A DNA stretch of 64,000 bases from Deefgea tanakiae (GCF_019665765.1 NZ_CP081150.1:2418001-2482000), one strand, 5' to 3'; counted from the first letter of the stretch, positions 48,321 through 55,848 are shown. Translations and numbers: made by a program. The notes: generated from the sequence alone by a model not told the origin.

Positions 48321-48851
48321 TTAGAAGTTAAGCTGAGCACCCGCATAGAGCCCCTTGGCGAGGGTTGCCGATGGCTTGCCGCTTGTGAGCTCCACATCGG
48401 TCAATTGATAGCCCAAATCCAGCGCGACCATTTTGGTCATATCCCAACGCACGCCAGCGCGAAAATCTCTGTAAAGATCCACACCACTACTGGCCATCGC
48501 CGAATTGGCAAAATAACCCTGCCCGTACACCGTAAAGTCACCCACTGGAATATCCACCCCTGCCCCAACCGTCACCGCATACTCCTGATCTTGCTGTTTT
48601 AAATCGAGATAAACCAACTGGCTACCCGCTTTGAGCTTCACAATCCCCAACGGCGCTTGCACACCCAAACCCAGCGAAGCAACGGTACCCTCATCCGTAT
48701 TTCTTAACCAATCGGCACTGGTGGTTAGCAATAAAATACTGCCCTCATAGGACGCCCCCACAAAGTCATTGCCCACGCGGGCAGATAAACCACCTGCCTG
48801 TGCCGCCAGCGGTAGAGATAGGAATAGCAGAGGAAGCAGTAGTTTTTTCAT
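48321..48851 (-). CDS. yfaZ: YfaZ-family outer-membrane protein
   Basis: 176 residues: signal peptide (1-19, ending AQA) then alternating beta strands typical of a small eight-stranded barrel (GGLSARVGNDFVGASYEG, GLGVQAPLGIVKLKAGSQLVY, FRAGVRWDMTKMVALDLGYQLT) ending in an aromatic (LNF), the Bam signal. The YfaZ family has no known function. Confidence 0.85.
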   Translation of the reverse strand: MKKLLLPLLFLSLPLAAQAGGLSARVGNDFVGASYEGSILLLTTSADWLRNTDEGTVASLGLGVQAPLGIVKLKAGSQLVYLDLKQQDQEYAVTVGAGVDIPVGDFTVYGQGYFANSAMASSGVDLYRDFRAGVRWDMTKMVALDLGYQLTDVELTSGKPSATLAKGLYAGAQLNF

Positions 48852-48939
48852 ATTGCGACTTTGTTCTAAGAAAATGATTGCCGCATTATAAGTTCGAGAA
48901 TTTTCTTTGGGTTGTGATTAGTACCAGACGTTATAGCGG

Positions 48940-48984
48940 GTATTAAATGGAAGTACTTTATTGACAATAGCTAGCAGGCAATAC
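48940..48984. repeat. 45-bp GTAT/ATAC palindromic repeat, copy 10
   Basis: Starts GTATTAAATGGAAGTAC and ends TAGCAGGCAATAC. Upstream of yfaZ on the opposite strand. Confidence 0.8.
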
Positions 48985-49040
48985 ATGCCAAATTGTGGCT
49001 AATGATTTATAAGGTGGCGGATGTGATTCTTCAACGTGGG

Positions 49041-49201
49041 ATCGCGCTGATGCCGCGCGGCACTTACTTTTCTTGCTTCGCCAAGAAAAGTAAGTTTCTG
49101 CGGAGCAAAATAGTAAGTGCACCTATATCTGCACCGACTTCGTCGGCTTGATATCAAGGGGTTTTAAACCCCAAGCTCAACGAGCGAGAAATAATTTAGA
49201 T
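49041..49201 (+). repeat. Covarying-hairpin repeat, copy A
   Basis: Begins ATCGCGCTGATGCCGCGCGG. Hairpin 1 is CTTACTTTTCTTG/CAAGAAAAGTAAG around CTTCGC; hairpin 2 is CCGAC/GTCGG around TTC (49134-49146); a third palindrome GGGGTTTTAAACCCC follows. It runs directly into palindrome copy 11. Confidence 0.8.
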
Positions 49202-49246
49202 GTATTGCTGGCTAAGCATTTTTAATCAAAGGCCATAAGCAAATAC
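49202..49246. repeat. 45-bp GTAT/ATAC palindromic repeat, copy 11
   Basis: Starts GTATTGCTGGCTAAGCATTT; only a few bases differ from copy 13, and both follow the covarying-hairpin repeat, so this compound unit was duplicated whole. Confidence 0.88.
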
Positions 49247-49268
49247 ATCGACACCGTAAGGCGTCAGC

Positions 49269-49329
49269 GCTACGCGAATTGCGCCGAATGAGCCGCAAAC
49301 AAGCATCGCAACGGTGCGATTCGCGTAGC
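49269..49329. repeat. Inverted repeat
   Basis: Arms GCTACGCGAAT and ATTCGCGTAGC, 11 bp perfect, separated by about 39 bp. Unknown role. Confidence 0.6.
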
Positions 49330-49389
49330 TTTCAGCCCCCTACTTTATTGCGTCATATGCGGTTGGTTTTTCAAGCGCCGCCGATCCAG

Positions 49390-49737
49390 TTACTCTAGAA
49401 ATTCATCCACTTCAGTCGCTGGGTCAAAATGATGCAAGAGCAAACAATCTTCCCAGCCATCATCGCCTTGTGCGATCGCCATCGTGGCGCGCTGCAATTG
49501 GAACGCAAGCAAGGAATTTTGATAAATCCGTTCTTTGCATTCGTGCCAAAGCGCGGCCAGATCATTGGTTTTGTATTCAAAATTGATAAACGCACCGTTT
49601 TCGTTACCCTCGGTGACACGATGACCGATCACCAGCGCCTGCTCAGCAAAGGCCGCCAGCGCAGCACGCGCTTTGGCTTCGTCCATTGTGGGCACTAAAT
49701 GCGGTTGCAGCTGAATCAATAAAATACGGGTTGCCAT
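49390..49737 (-). CDS. Small hypothetical protein
   Basis: 115 residues, soluble, no signal peptide or membrane segment. I do not recognise it. Contains LLIQLQPHLVPTMDEAKARAALAAF-type sequence (RILLIQLQPHL) and ends in an acidic tail (DPATEVDEFLE). Codon use and composition look normal for the window. I start at MATRILLIQ because AGG lies eight bases before it; another ATG is six bases upstream. Confidence 0.6.
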   Translation of the reverse strand: MATRILLIQLQPHLVPTMDEAKARAALAAFAEQALVIGHRVTEGNENGAFINFEYKTNDLAALWHECKERIYQNSLLAFQLQRATMAIAQGDDGWEDCLLLHHFDPATEVDEFLE

Positions 49738-49892
49738 GCGCATTGCCTATTTGATCTGAGATCGCTTATTTTACGCCGTTTTATCCGCCATCAGGATGTC
49801 AAATATAGCATCGGCTCCGCCATGCCAGAAATCCACTACGCGATTAAGACGTAGATGGGTGGAGCGCGGCGATACCCATTCCACTTGCTTAC

Positions 49893-49937
49893 GTATTGCT
49901 AGCTAAGCATTCATTGATAGTGGCTATAGACAGATAC
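49893..49937. repeat. 45-bp GTAT/ATAC palindromic repeat, copy 12
   Basis: Starts GTATTGCTAGCTAAGCATTC and ends CAGATAC; close relative of copies 11 and 13 in its left half. Confidence 0.85.
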
Positions 49938-49949
49938 ATCTCTTTTGTA

Positions 49950-50020
49950 GGGTGTAACAAGCGAAGCGCGTTACACCGACTTACTTGTGATGGCGTAATG
50001 CGCTTCGCTTATTAGCACCC
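49950..50020. repeat. Paired-arm repeat rich in AAGCGAAGCGC
   Basis: Left arm starts GGGTGTAACAAGCGAAGCGC and right arm ends GCGCTTCGCTTATTAGCACCC; the arms pair imperfectly over about 28 bases. I recall similar intergenic hairpins in many proteobacteria, which I cannot verify here. Confidence 0.65.
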
Positions 50021-50062
50021 GAGATTGCGGCTTACGAGTTACTGCACCGTACGCGATAAAGT

Positions 50063-50175
50063 ACAAAGCCATCATCGAACAATTCGGCCGCTACCCGCAC
50101 CGCAATGCGATCCTAGATCGAGTTTCGACGCCAGAGGAGCAGGAGTTTTTGAAGCAGCCGAATTCGGGGTTTTGA
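50063..50175 (+). pseudogene. Truncated copy of the DUF924 gene 3' end
   Basis: About 113 bp nearly identical to 47238-47350. It encodes the C-terminal IIEQFGRYPHRNAIL...STPEEQEFLKQPNSGF and the same TGA stop. It has no start, ribosome site or N-terminal part. Differences are mostly in third codon positions, so the copy has diverged for a time, or was acquired from a relative. Homology stops sharply at both ends. Confidence 0.88.
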
Positions 50176-50225
50176 TCGTTTCATGATTTGCGTGGGTTCT
50201 AGCGGCTGCGATCTTTCAACGAAAG

Positions 50226-50375
50226 TCGCGCTGATGCCGCGCGGCACCTACTTTTCTTTGCTTCGCCAAAGAAAAGTAGGCCAAAGAAAGGCGACCCATA
50301 TATCTGCACCGACTTCGTCGGCTTGATATGAGGGGTTTTAAAGCCCCAGCTCAACGAGCAAGAAATAATTTAGAC
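50226..50375 (+). repeat. Covarying-hairpin repeat, copy B
   Basis: Hairpin 1 CCTACTTTTCTTTG/CAAAGAAAAGTAGG (50247-50280), hairpin 2 CCGAC/GTCGG (50309-50321), then GGGGTTTTAAAGCCCC. Same order as copy A, ending in palindrome copy 13. Confidence 0.82.
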
Positions 50376-50420
50376 GTATTGCTGGCTAAGCATTTCTAAT
50401 CGAAGGCTACAAGCAAATAC
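50376..50420. repeat. 45-bp GTAT/ATAC palindromic repeat, copy 13
   Basis: Starts GTATTGCTGGCTAAGCATTT, ends ACAAGCAAATAC. Nearly the same as copy 11. Confidence 0.88.
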
Positions 50421-50500
50421 ATATAACAATTAGATGTAACGAGTATCGTGATTACACAGAAATTAATTGTTTAGGTTTTGTAGGTTGGTGCTGAGCTTGC

Positions 50501-50533
50501 GAAGCCCAACAATCGCGGTAAACGTTGGGCTTC
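50501..50533. repeat. GAAGCCCAAC hairpin
   Basis: Perfect 10-bp arms GAAGCCCAAC and GTTGGGCTTC with a 13-base loop. It lies about 100 bp beyond the 3' end of the toxin gene and could act as its terminator hairpin, though no T-run follows. Confidence 0.55.
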
Positions 50534-50633
50534 ATTCCATTCAGCCCAACGCACGGCCTTGCTCAGCACGCTGCCGCATTTCTTGCGCTAGCGCCAATAC
50601 GCCCAGCCAATTACAGCCTGTGGCGTATTGTGG

Positions 50634-51377
50634 TCAATCATTATCTACAATTGCAGCACTATAAAACCCCATAATCTCTCCCGACTCACAATAAGAGCCA
50701 CTCATCTTTCCTTTAGAATGGGTTTGAGGACTAGAACAAAATAAACTTGATGAGAAGCAGGCACCAACAGAATGATCAGAAGAATCAGAAGATAGAGGAA
50801 GATATCCCGGCTCACTCTGTTGTCTGTATTGATGGTATGGCTGTTCATTAATTTGTGGTCTTATATCGACATAATTGCTATTGAAAATAACAGGCGGCGT
50901 ATTCTCGTCGATATATCTCCGGACACCCAGAATTAACTCTGGAGCGATGTTTCGATATGCAATCCATTCAGATTGCGTTTCCGCGTTCGGAATGCCTGCT
51001 TGATAATCATAATATCGGAGCGTGGAACTCATTCTGTAGAAATTAAGTGTACTACGAATTATATACACATAAGCGGGTCTACCTGTGGATGCAACGACTC
51101 TGCGCGCGTAAGATGCCGCGTATAGTGAATCAGTTGAAACTGAAATAAACGCACTATTTCTGAGAGAGTGAAAACAGCTTACCCCTCTGGAGTGGTCTTT
51201 GACATTGTCATTGTCACCCAGACTCACAAAACCATTCAGAAATATCTCTTCTGGAGGGCGTGTATCCACCCTAAAAAACCATCCACGATCTTGCTGCTGA
51301 TCAGCAAATGAGAATAAAGAGTATATGGAGAATGATAAAAAAATCACGGCACGTATAAGATTTTTTTTTAATATCAC
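50634..51377 (-). CDS. Pertussis-toxin-S1-like ADP-ribosyltransferase, secreted toxin A subunit
   Basis: 247 residues with a signal peptide (1-25, SFA cut). The mature part follows pertussis toxin S1 (PtxA/PltA/ArtA group): FRVDTRPPEEIFLNGF (Arg36 and Arg40 match S1 Arg9 and Arg13), GDNDNVKDH (His62 matches His35), SRGVSC (Cys68 matches Cys41), SAFISVSTD (STS-type motif as SVS), and QSEWIAYRNIAPE (Glu137 matches catalytic Glu129, with Gln135). VGAC gives Cys207, matching Cys201, so the A1-A2 disulfide is kept. S1 Trp26 is Leu53 here. Two extra cysteines (214, 230) lie in a divergent tail. The gene starts 3 bp after the B-type gene ends. Region is AT-richer than its surroundings. Host target unknown. 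Confidence 0.88.
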   Translation of the reverse strand: MILKKNLIRAVIFLSFSIYSLFSFADQQQDRGWFFRVDTRPPEEIFLNGFVSLGDNDNVKDHSRGVSCFHSLRNSAFISVSTDSLYAASYARRVVASTGRPAYVYIIRSTLNFYRMSSTLRYYDYQAGIPNAETQSEWIAYRNIAPELILGVRRYIDENTPPVIFNSNYVDIRPQINEQPYHQYRQQSEPGYLPLSSDSSDHSVGACFSSSLFCSSPQTHSKGKMSGSYCESGEIMGFYSAAIVDND

Positions 51378-51380
51378 AAC

Positions 51381-51740
51381 TCACTCCTGGAGTAACTCAA
51401 CCGCATATATGTCATCACCATTAACGCAAATTGTGACTTTTGCTCCAGTAATAAATGCCAATCGGGCTGAGTTAACCATTGGAATATAACCTGTATTCAA
51501 CGGCTCCCTGAAATATAACCTCCCACCTGACTTTCCACCAGTAGAGTTAGTTAATTCAATCCACGTAGCCTCGTAACCATTATAAGCTGTGGTTGAGTTG
51601 AATCTCGTCACCTTGCCAGTGAATGTAGGGTATCCATTACATATCACGCTGCTATTCATCCCAGGATAATGCGACAGAGCCGCCGAACTATGGAAAGCAA
51701 ATGACACACTTAAAAAAAATGCCATTACACGTAATTTCAT
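51381..51740 (-). CDS. Probable AB5-type toxin B subunit (secreted, OB-fold-like)
   Basis: 119 residues from the ATG with GAGG seven bases upstream (an in-frame TTG lies two codons earlier but has no spacing). Signal peptide about 1-23. The mature part of about 96 residues has two cysteines (34 and 105), as in many AB5 B subunits, and a beta-rich pattern (TFTGKVTRFNST, WIELTNSTGG, GGRLYFREPL, ARLAFITGAKVTICV). Size, export signal and tight coupling to the ADP-ribosyltransferase make a receptor-binding B subunit (PltB/ArtB/SubB-like) the best guess. Direct sequence similarity is weak, so this rests mainly on context. It precedes the A gene, the reverse of artAB. Confidence 0.65.
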   Translation of the reverse strand: MKLRVMAFFLSVSFAFHSSAALSHYPGMNSSVICNGYPTFTGKVTRFNSTTAYNGYEATWIELTNSTGGKSGGRLYFREPLNTGYIPMVNSARLAFITGAKVTICVNGDDIYAVELLQE

Positions 51741-52134
51741 AACCAAACCTCATTAGTTAATAATAAAAAACACCTGTCATACATATCGGGAGGATATAAA
51801 ATGAACGGCATATAACATGCATGTTTAGAAATTTGATACCCTCAATAAATTAAATTGGCACCTAGTAAACACTTCTTAATACGTCACTACGCCCTTATGT
51901 CATTCGAGTCTGGCGCTGTAAAATTGATCCTAAGAATACAGAAAAATATTCATATAATTTAAAGAGGGCATCGTTTCTACTGCCACTGATTTACACCGCC
52001 CCATTTCTTCTTTAGGTACAGGCCGGCTCCTCTGTTTCTTCGTCACTAAATCATCCACGTGTTGCTTCGCCACCAAGACCTATTTATGCACTTCAGACAT
52101 ACCACATAAATATGTAGTTCGAAGGAGCTACCAA
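51741..52134. other. 394-bp gene-free stretch upstream of the toxin operon
   Basis: AT-rich sequence that must hold the toxin promoter on the minus strand. I see TTGAGG near 51845 with AT-rich -10 candidates downstream but no clear promoter. The right end is the first 47-bp direct repeat (52071-52117). Confidence 0.5.
52071..52117 (+). repeat. 47-bp direct repeat, left copy
   Basis: Starts CACCAAGACCTATTTATGC and ends CATAAATATGTAG; identical to 52359-52405. Each copy holds a TATTTATG/CATAAATA hairpin with a 16-base loop. Confidence 0.92.
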
Positions 52135-52251
52135 ATGTCAATGTGTTGTTATATTTGGTGGGCTTTTATTTTTTTGCTGCATACGCTTCCAATTACCTTC
52201 AGCATTCTGAATCAATACTTACTTTTCTTTGTTTGCATTAAAGCTGGGTAA
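52135..52251 (+). CDS. Candidate 38-residue hydrophobic peptide
   Basis: ATG with AAGGAG seven bases upstream, then 38 residues with a long hydrophobic core: starts MSMCCYIWWAFIFLL, continues PITFSIL and ends FFVCIKAG. One membrane segment is likely. It lies between the two 47-bp direct repeats and just after their hairpin. Size and composition resemble type I toxin peptides, but no antisense RNA or homologue can be shown from the sequence. It may be chance. Confidence 0.3.
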   Translation: MSMCCYIWWAFIFLLHTLPITFSILNQYLLFFVCIKAG

Positions 52252-52358
52252 AAATTAACATATGTATTTAATTTTTTGTTTTCATTGCTCAAAATTACAC
52301 AATTAAAAATATTTATATCTAGAGTTGCTTGCATTTTTGTAGGTTAAGCCTTGTAGGG

Positions 52359-52405
52359 CACCAAGACCTATTTATGCACTTCAGACATACCACATAAATA
52401 TGTAG
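52359..52405 (+). repeat. 47-bp direct repeat, right copy
   Basis: Identical to 52071-52117, 288 bp downstream in the same orientation. Confidence 0.92.
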
Positions 52406-52631
52406 CCGTGTAGGGCGGGTTAGGTTTACCAACCCGCGCGGATTACCCTTCGTGATACCGGAATCTTGTGGCAGGTTATCCCCCAAGGGGACTTGCTTCG
52501 GGGCGGGGTTTTTGGGGTCAATGTTTGAGGCCGAAGGCCGAGTTTTGACCACAACCGCCTCGATTGTCCGCTGCGAGGTGTGGCGCAGCTTGGCAACTTG
52601 TTGCCTTAGCGGAGCCCATGGCCTCAGGCCA

Positions 52632-52731
52632 GAACGGGCGTAGCCCGCGCAGATACTAGGGTCGCCTTTCTTTGGCCCACCTTTCTTTGGCGAAGCAAAG
52701 ATAAGGTGGGTGCCGCGCGGCATTAGCGCGA
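52632..52731 (-). repeat. Covarying-hairpin repeat, copy C (inverted)
   Basis: Reverse-strand relative of copies A and B. On the minus strand: TCGCGCTAATGCCGCGCGG, hairpin 1 CCACCTTATCTTTG/CAAAGAAAGGTGG, then hairpin 2 CGGGC/GCCCG (52635-52647). Stem bases differ from A and B but pairing is kept. Not followed by the 45-bp palindrome. Confidence 0.78.
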
Positions 52732-52762
52732 CCCAAGTTAAAAGAACACAGGTGCAGTACGC

Positions 52763-53683
52763 TTAGTACAGCGCCCACCAAGTTGGCCACCCCAATTCCC
52801 GCTGACTCTCAAACCGCCTCGCCTCCCCTGTTACTGGATCAACAAACTCTATCGCCCGCGCCAACAATTGCAGCGGCGATGAAAAATCGTTGCCTTTATC
52901 GGGCATCAGCTCGGGATACCACGCGTCATTCACAATCGGAATGCCCATGCCCGCCAAATGCACGCGCAATTGATGCTTGCGGCCAGTGTGCGGCGCGAGG
53001 CGGTAATGGGCGTAGTTGCCACGACGCTCTAGTAGCTCAATCGCCGTTTCGCTATTGGCTTCGCCCGCCACTTCTTGCACCGTAAACGCATCGTCGCGAT
53101 ATTCGATACGGCTGGTGTGTACGCAAGGAAACGACAACTCAGCACGAAAACCGGCAATCGCTTCATAGGTTTTCTGAATTTGCCGCGATTCAAACAGGCC
53201 ATGATAAGCGTGGCGATGCTGCGGGCTTTGGCAGAACAAAATCACGCCTGCGGTTTCTTTGTCGAGACGATGCAGCGGTGTGATTTCGGGGTTATTCAGC
53301 CGCAAGCGCAAACGAGTTTGTAGATTTTCCAGCGCATAACGCCCCACGGGGGCGACGGGCAAGAAATGCGGTTTATCGACGACGAGCAAGACGTCGTCTT
53401 GGTACAAAATATGCTCGGCAAACGGCACGGTCAGTGGCTCTGGCTGGGGGCGGTAGTACCACAGCACGGTGCCAGCGCGGTAGGGTGAATCCACGCGGTA
53501 AGGATTACCGACTTCATCAACGACTTCACCACGCAGCAAGCGGCCACGAATATCATCGGCCGCGACGTGCGGGAAGCGCTGAATTAAAAAATCCAAAATC
53601 AGCGGCCAATCGCCTTGCGGCAGGCCGACAAAACTCGGCGCGATGCCGTCGCGATGCGGAATCGGGGCAATCGGTTTAGCCAT
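52763..53683 (-). CDS. RluA-family pseudouridine synthase
   Basis: 306 residues: an S4-like N-terminal part (FLIQRFPHVAADDIRGRLLRGEVVDE) and a RluA-type catalytic domain with HRLDKETAGVILF (catalytic Asp) and APHTGRKHQLRVHLAGMGIPI. Probably modifies rRNA or tRNA; the exact site (RluA, RluC or TruC type) cannot be told. A second, RsuA-type synthase is encoded 36 bp upstream on the same strand. Confidence 0.9.
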   Translation of the reverse strand: MAKPIAPIPHRDGIAPSFVGLPQGDWPLILDFLIQRFPHVAADDIRGRLLRGEVVDEVGNPYRVDSPYRAGTVLWYYRPQPEPLTVPFAEHILYQDDVLLVVDKPHFLPVAPVGRYALENLQTRLRLRLNNPEITPLHRLDKETAGVILFCQSPQHRHAYHGLFESRQIQKTYEAIAGFRAELSFPCVHTSRIEYRDDAFTVQEVAGEANSETAIELLERRGNYAHYRLAPHTGRKHQLRVHLAGMGIPIVNDAWYPELMPDKGNDFSSPLQLLARAIEFVDPVTGEARRFESQRELGWPTWWALY

Positions 53684-53719
53684 TCAAATGCCTCTGCATC
53701 GTCAAACTCACTTTCAACA

Positions 53720-54349
53720 TTAACGTACCTTATTCGGCCCACGGCGGCCGCGTTGTTTCGGTTTGCCTGCGGGTTTCGGATTGGGGTTCGGCACATGCAC
53801 TGGGGCGACGGTGATGGTCTGCATCTGCCCTAACTCGACACCATCAAGTGTATAGCTACCTATCGCATAGCGAATAAGGCGTAGCGTTGGATACCCAACC
53901 TTCGCCGTCATCCGGCGCACTTGGCGGTTTTTTCCCTCGGAAATTTTAATTTCTAACCAGCTCGTTGGAATCGCTGCGCGCTCACGAATCGGTGGCACGC
54001 GCGGCCAGACTATTTCGGGCTGCTCAATCACACGCGCCTCAGCAGGTAGCGTTTTGAAGTCGCCCAAATCCAAGCCACCAGCACGCAATGCTTGCAGCGC
54101 GGCGTCATCAGGAATGCCTTCGACCTGCACCCAGTAGGTTTTGACGAGTTTGTGCTTGGGATCGGTGATTTTATGCTGCAAAGGGCCGTTATCAGTCAGC
54201 AGTAATAGACCTTCGGAATCGGTATCCAAGCGCCCGGCCGCATAGACGTCTTTCACCGAGACATAATCGGCCAAACACTGGTGCGGTGGGCTGGGTGAAA
54301 ACTGGCAAATCACCCCATAGGGCTTATTCAATAAAATCAATTTAGGCAT
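53720..54349 (-). CDS. rluE: 23S rRNA pseudouridine synthase, RluE type
   Basis: RsuA-family enzyme without S4 domain; in E. coli RluE makes pseudouridine 2457. 209 residues: ILLNKPYGVICQFSP, catalytic GRLDTDSEGLLLLT, KTYWVQVEG and EGKNRQVRRMTAKVG. The basic C-terminal tail (KPAGKPKQRGRRGPNKVR) is an extension typical of betaproteobacterial homologues. Confidence 0.92.
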   Translation of the reverse strand: MPKLILLNKPYGVICQFSPSPPHQCLADYVSVKDVYAAGRLDTDSEGLLLLTDNGPLQHKITDPKHKLVKTYWVQVEGIPDDAALQALRAGGLDLGDFKTLPAEARVIEQPEIVWPRVPPIRERAAIPTSWLEIKISEGKNRQVRRMTAKVGYPTLRLIRYAIGSYTLDGVELGQMQTITVAPVHVPNPNPKPAGKPKQRGRRGPNKVR

Positions 54350-54481
54350 GGCAACAGTTTATCGAGTAAATCTTGGCAGAATGGCTGCAAACCTGTGATA
54401 ATAGTGCGTTTTTTCGCCGCGACAAAAATATTAATCAATTGCGGTGAAAGTTTTTAACCACTGATTTCACAGGTGTGCCCG

Positions 54482-55705
54482 ATGAGTCTAATCAAAGTCC
54501 CACAAGGGGGCGAAAAGATCGTTCCTAACCTAGCAACGCCAAACAACCCAATCATCCCGTTTATCGAGGGTGATGGTATTGGTGTGGATATCACTCCGGT
54601 GATGATCGACGTAGTCGATGCAGCGGTTAAAAAATGCTACGGCGATGACCGTAAAATCCATTGGATGGAAATCTACTGCGGCGAGAAAGCGTCTAAATTG
54701 TACGCGGATGGCTCTTACCTGCCACAAGAAACACTCGATGCATTGAAAGAATACGTTGTATCGATCAAAGGCCCATTGGCAACTCCAGTTGGCGGCGGCA
54801 TCCGTTCATTGAACGTGGCTTTGCGTCAAAACTTGGACTTGTATGTTTGCTTGCGTCCAGTACGTTACTTCCAAGGCGTTCCTTCGCCAGTAAAACACCC
54901 AGAACGCGTTGACATGACAATCTTCCGTGAAAACACAGAAGACATCTACGCCGGTATCGAGTGGGATGCGAACTCTGAAGGCGCGAAAAAAGTTATCGAA
55001 TTCTTGCAAAAAGAAATGGGCGTGAACAAGATTCGCTTCCCAGAATCTTCTTCAATCGGTATCAAACCAGTATCGAAAGAAGGTACTGAGCGTTTGGTTC
55101 GTAAAGCAATCCAATACGCAATCGACAACAACCGTAAGAGCGTTACCTTGGTTCACAAAGGTAACATCATGAAGTTCACCGAAGGCATGTTCCGCACTTG
55201 GGGCTACGAACTCGCTAAAAACGAATTCGGCGGCGTTGAGATCGACGGCGGCCCATGGTTGCAATTGCCAAACGGTATCGTGATCAAAGACGTGATCGCT
55301 GATGCGTTCTTGCAACAAATCTTGTTGCGTCCAGCTGATTACGATGTAATCGCTACATTGAACTTGAACGGCGACTACATTTCTGATGCCTTGGCAGCAG
55401 AAGTTGGCGGTATCGGTATCGCTCCAGGCGCGAACTTGTCTGACAACATCGCTTGCTTCGAAGCCACTCACGGCACGGCACCAAAATACGCTGGTCAAGA
55501 TAAAGTGAACCCAGGTTCAATCATCTTGTCAGCAGAAATGATGTTGCGTCACATGGGCTGGACTGAAGCCGCTGACAAGATCATCGAAGCAATGGGCAAA
55601 ACGATTCAAGACAAAGTTGTGACTTATGACTTCGCGCGCTTGATGGATGATGCTCAAGAAGTTTCTTGCTCTGCCTTCGGTAAAGCAATGATCGAACGCA
55701 TGTAA
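54482..55705 (+). CDS. icd: NADP-dependent isocitrate dehydrogenase
   Basis: TCA-cycle enzyme making 2-oxoglutarate and NADPH. 407 residues with [14 protein letters not shown], substrate loop [20 protein letters not shown] (with the regulated Ser as in E. coli Icd), [27 protein letters not shown] and [13 protein letters not shown]. Start at [10 protein letters not shown], with AGGTG six bases upstream; a GTG three codons earlier is less likely. High codon bias (many CGT, GGC, AAC) fits strong expression. Confidence 0.97.
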   Translation: MSLIKVPQGGEKIVPNLATPNNPIIPFIEGDGIGVDITPVMIDVVDAAVKKCYGDDRKIHWMEIYCGEKASKLYADGSYLPQETLDALKEYVVSIKGPLATPVGGGIRSLNVALRQNLDLYVCLRPVRYFQGVPSPVKHPERVDMTIFRENTEDIYAGIEWDANSEGAKKVIEFLQKEMGVNKIRFPESSSIGIKPVSKEGTERLVRKAIQYAIDNNRKSVTLVHKGNIMKFTEGMFRTWGYELAKNEFGGVEIDGGPWLQLPNGIVIKDVIADAFLQQILLRPADYDVIATLNLNGDYISDALAAEVGGIGIAPGANLSDNIACFEATHGTAPKYAGQDKVNPGSIILSAEMMLRHMGWTEAADKIIEAMGKTIQDKVVTYDFARLMDDAQEVSCSAFGKAMIERM

Positions 55706-55713
55706 GTAGGAAA

Positions 55714-55798
55714 GCAAAAAATGCCTGGCTGCGTTGTCTTGCCTAGCCGTACTTGATGTACTGTCTTCGGCATCGACGCCTTGCCAGAAAATTTTTGC
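55714..55798. repeat. 85-bp palindromic element after icd
   Basis: Arms GCAAAAAATGCCTGGC and GCCAGAAAATTTTTGC enclose TTGCCTAGCCGTACTTGATG and a GTAC hairpin. Looks like a transposed palindromic repeat between icd and its terminator; I recall similar intergenic sequences in other bacteria but cannot check. Confidence 0.65.
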
Positions 55799-55848
55799 GC
55801 TAGTTGGCCGCTGATCTTTCGATTAGTAACGTCAATCAGCTACATGAT

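Larger units (their letters stand above)
48852..49389. other. 538-bp gene-free stretch made of repeats
   Basis: Holds two copies of the 45-bp palindrome (48940 and 49202), copy A of the covarying-hairpin repeat (49041-49201) and an inverted repeat at 49269-49329. I see no plausible coding sequence. It marks the left edge of the accessory island. Confidence 0.7.
49744..50633. other. 890-bp gene-free stretch made of repeats and a gene remnant
   Basis: Contains, left to right: a small palindrome GATGGGTGG...ATACCCATTCC (about 49854-49882), palindrome copy 12, a paired-arm repeat (49950-50020), the DUF924 remnant (50063-50175), hairpin repeat copy B and palindrome copy 13, and a GAAGCCCAAC/GTTGGGCTTC hairpin (50501-50533). 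No intact gene is seen. Confidence 0.7.
52252..52762. other. 511-bp stretch with repeats, no convincing gene
   Basis: Contains the right 47-bp direct repeat, a GC-rich block with short inverted repeats (52406-52660) and the inverted copy C of the covarying-hairpin repeat. A 134-codon open frame on the minus strand (52319-52723) is produced by the repeat itself and is not listed as a gene. Confidence 0.6.

Noticed and set aside
52319-52723. 134-codon open frame on the minus strand (MPRGTHLIFASPKK start)
   Set aside because: It lies wholly in repeat sequence, including the covarying-hairpin copy C and a direct repeat, and has low-complexity, non-protein-like composition. Judged spurious.
48852-52762. 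Prophage or insertion sequence as the source of the island
   Set aside because: No transposase, integrase or phage structural gene is visible between yfaZ and the RluA-type gene; only repeats, the toxin pair and small or broken genes. xerD at 59953 is the housekeeping recombinase.
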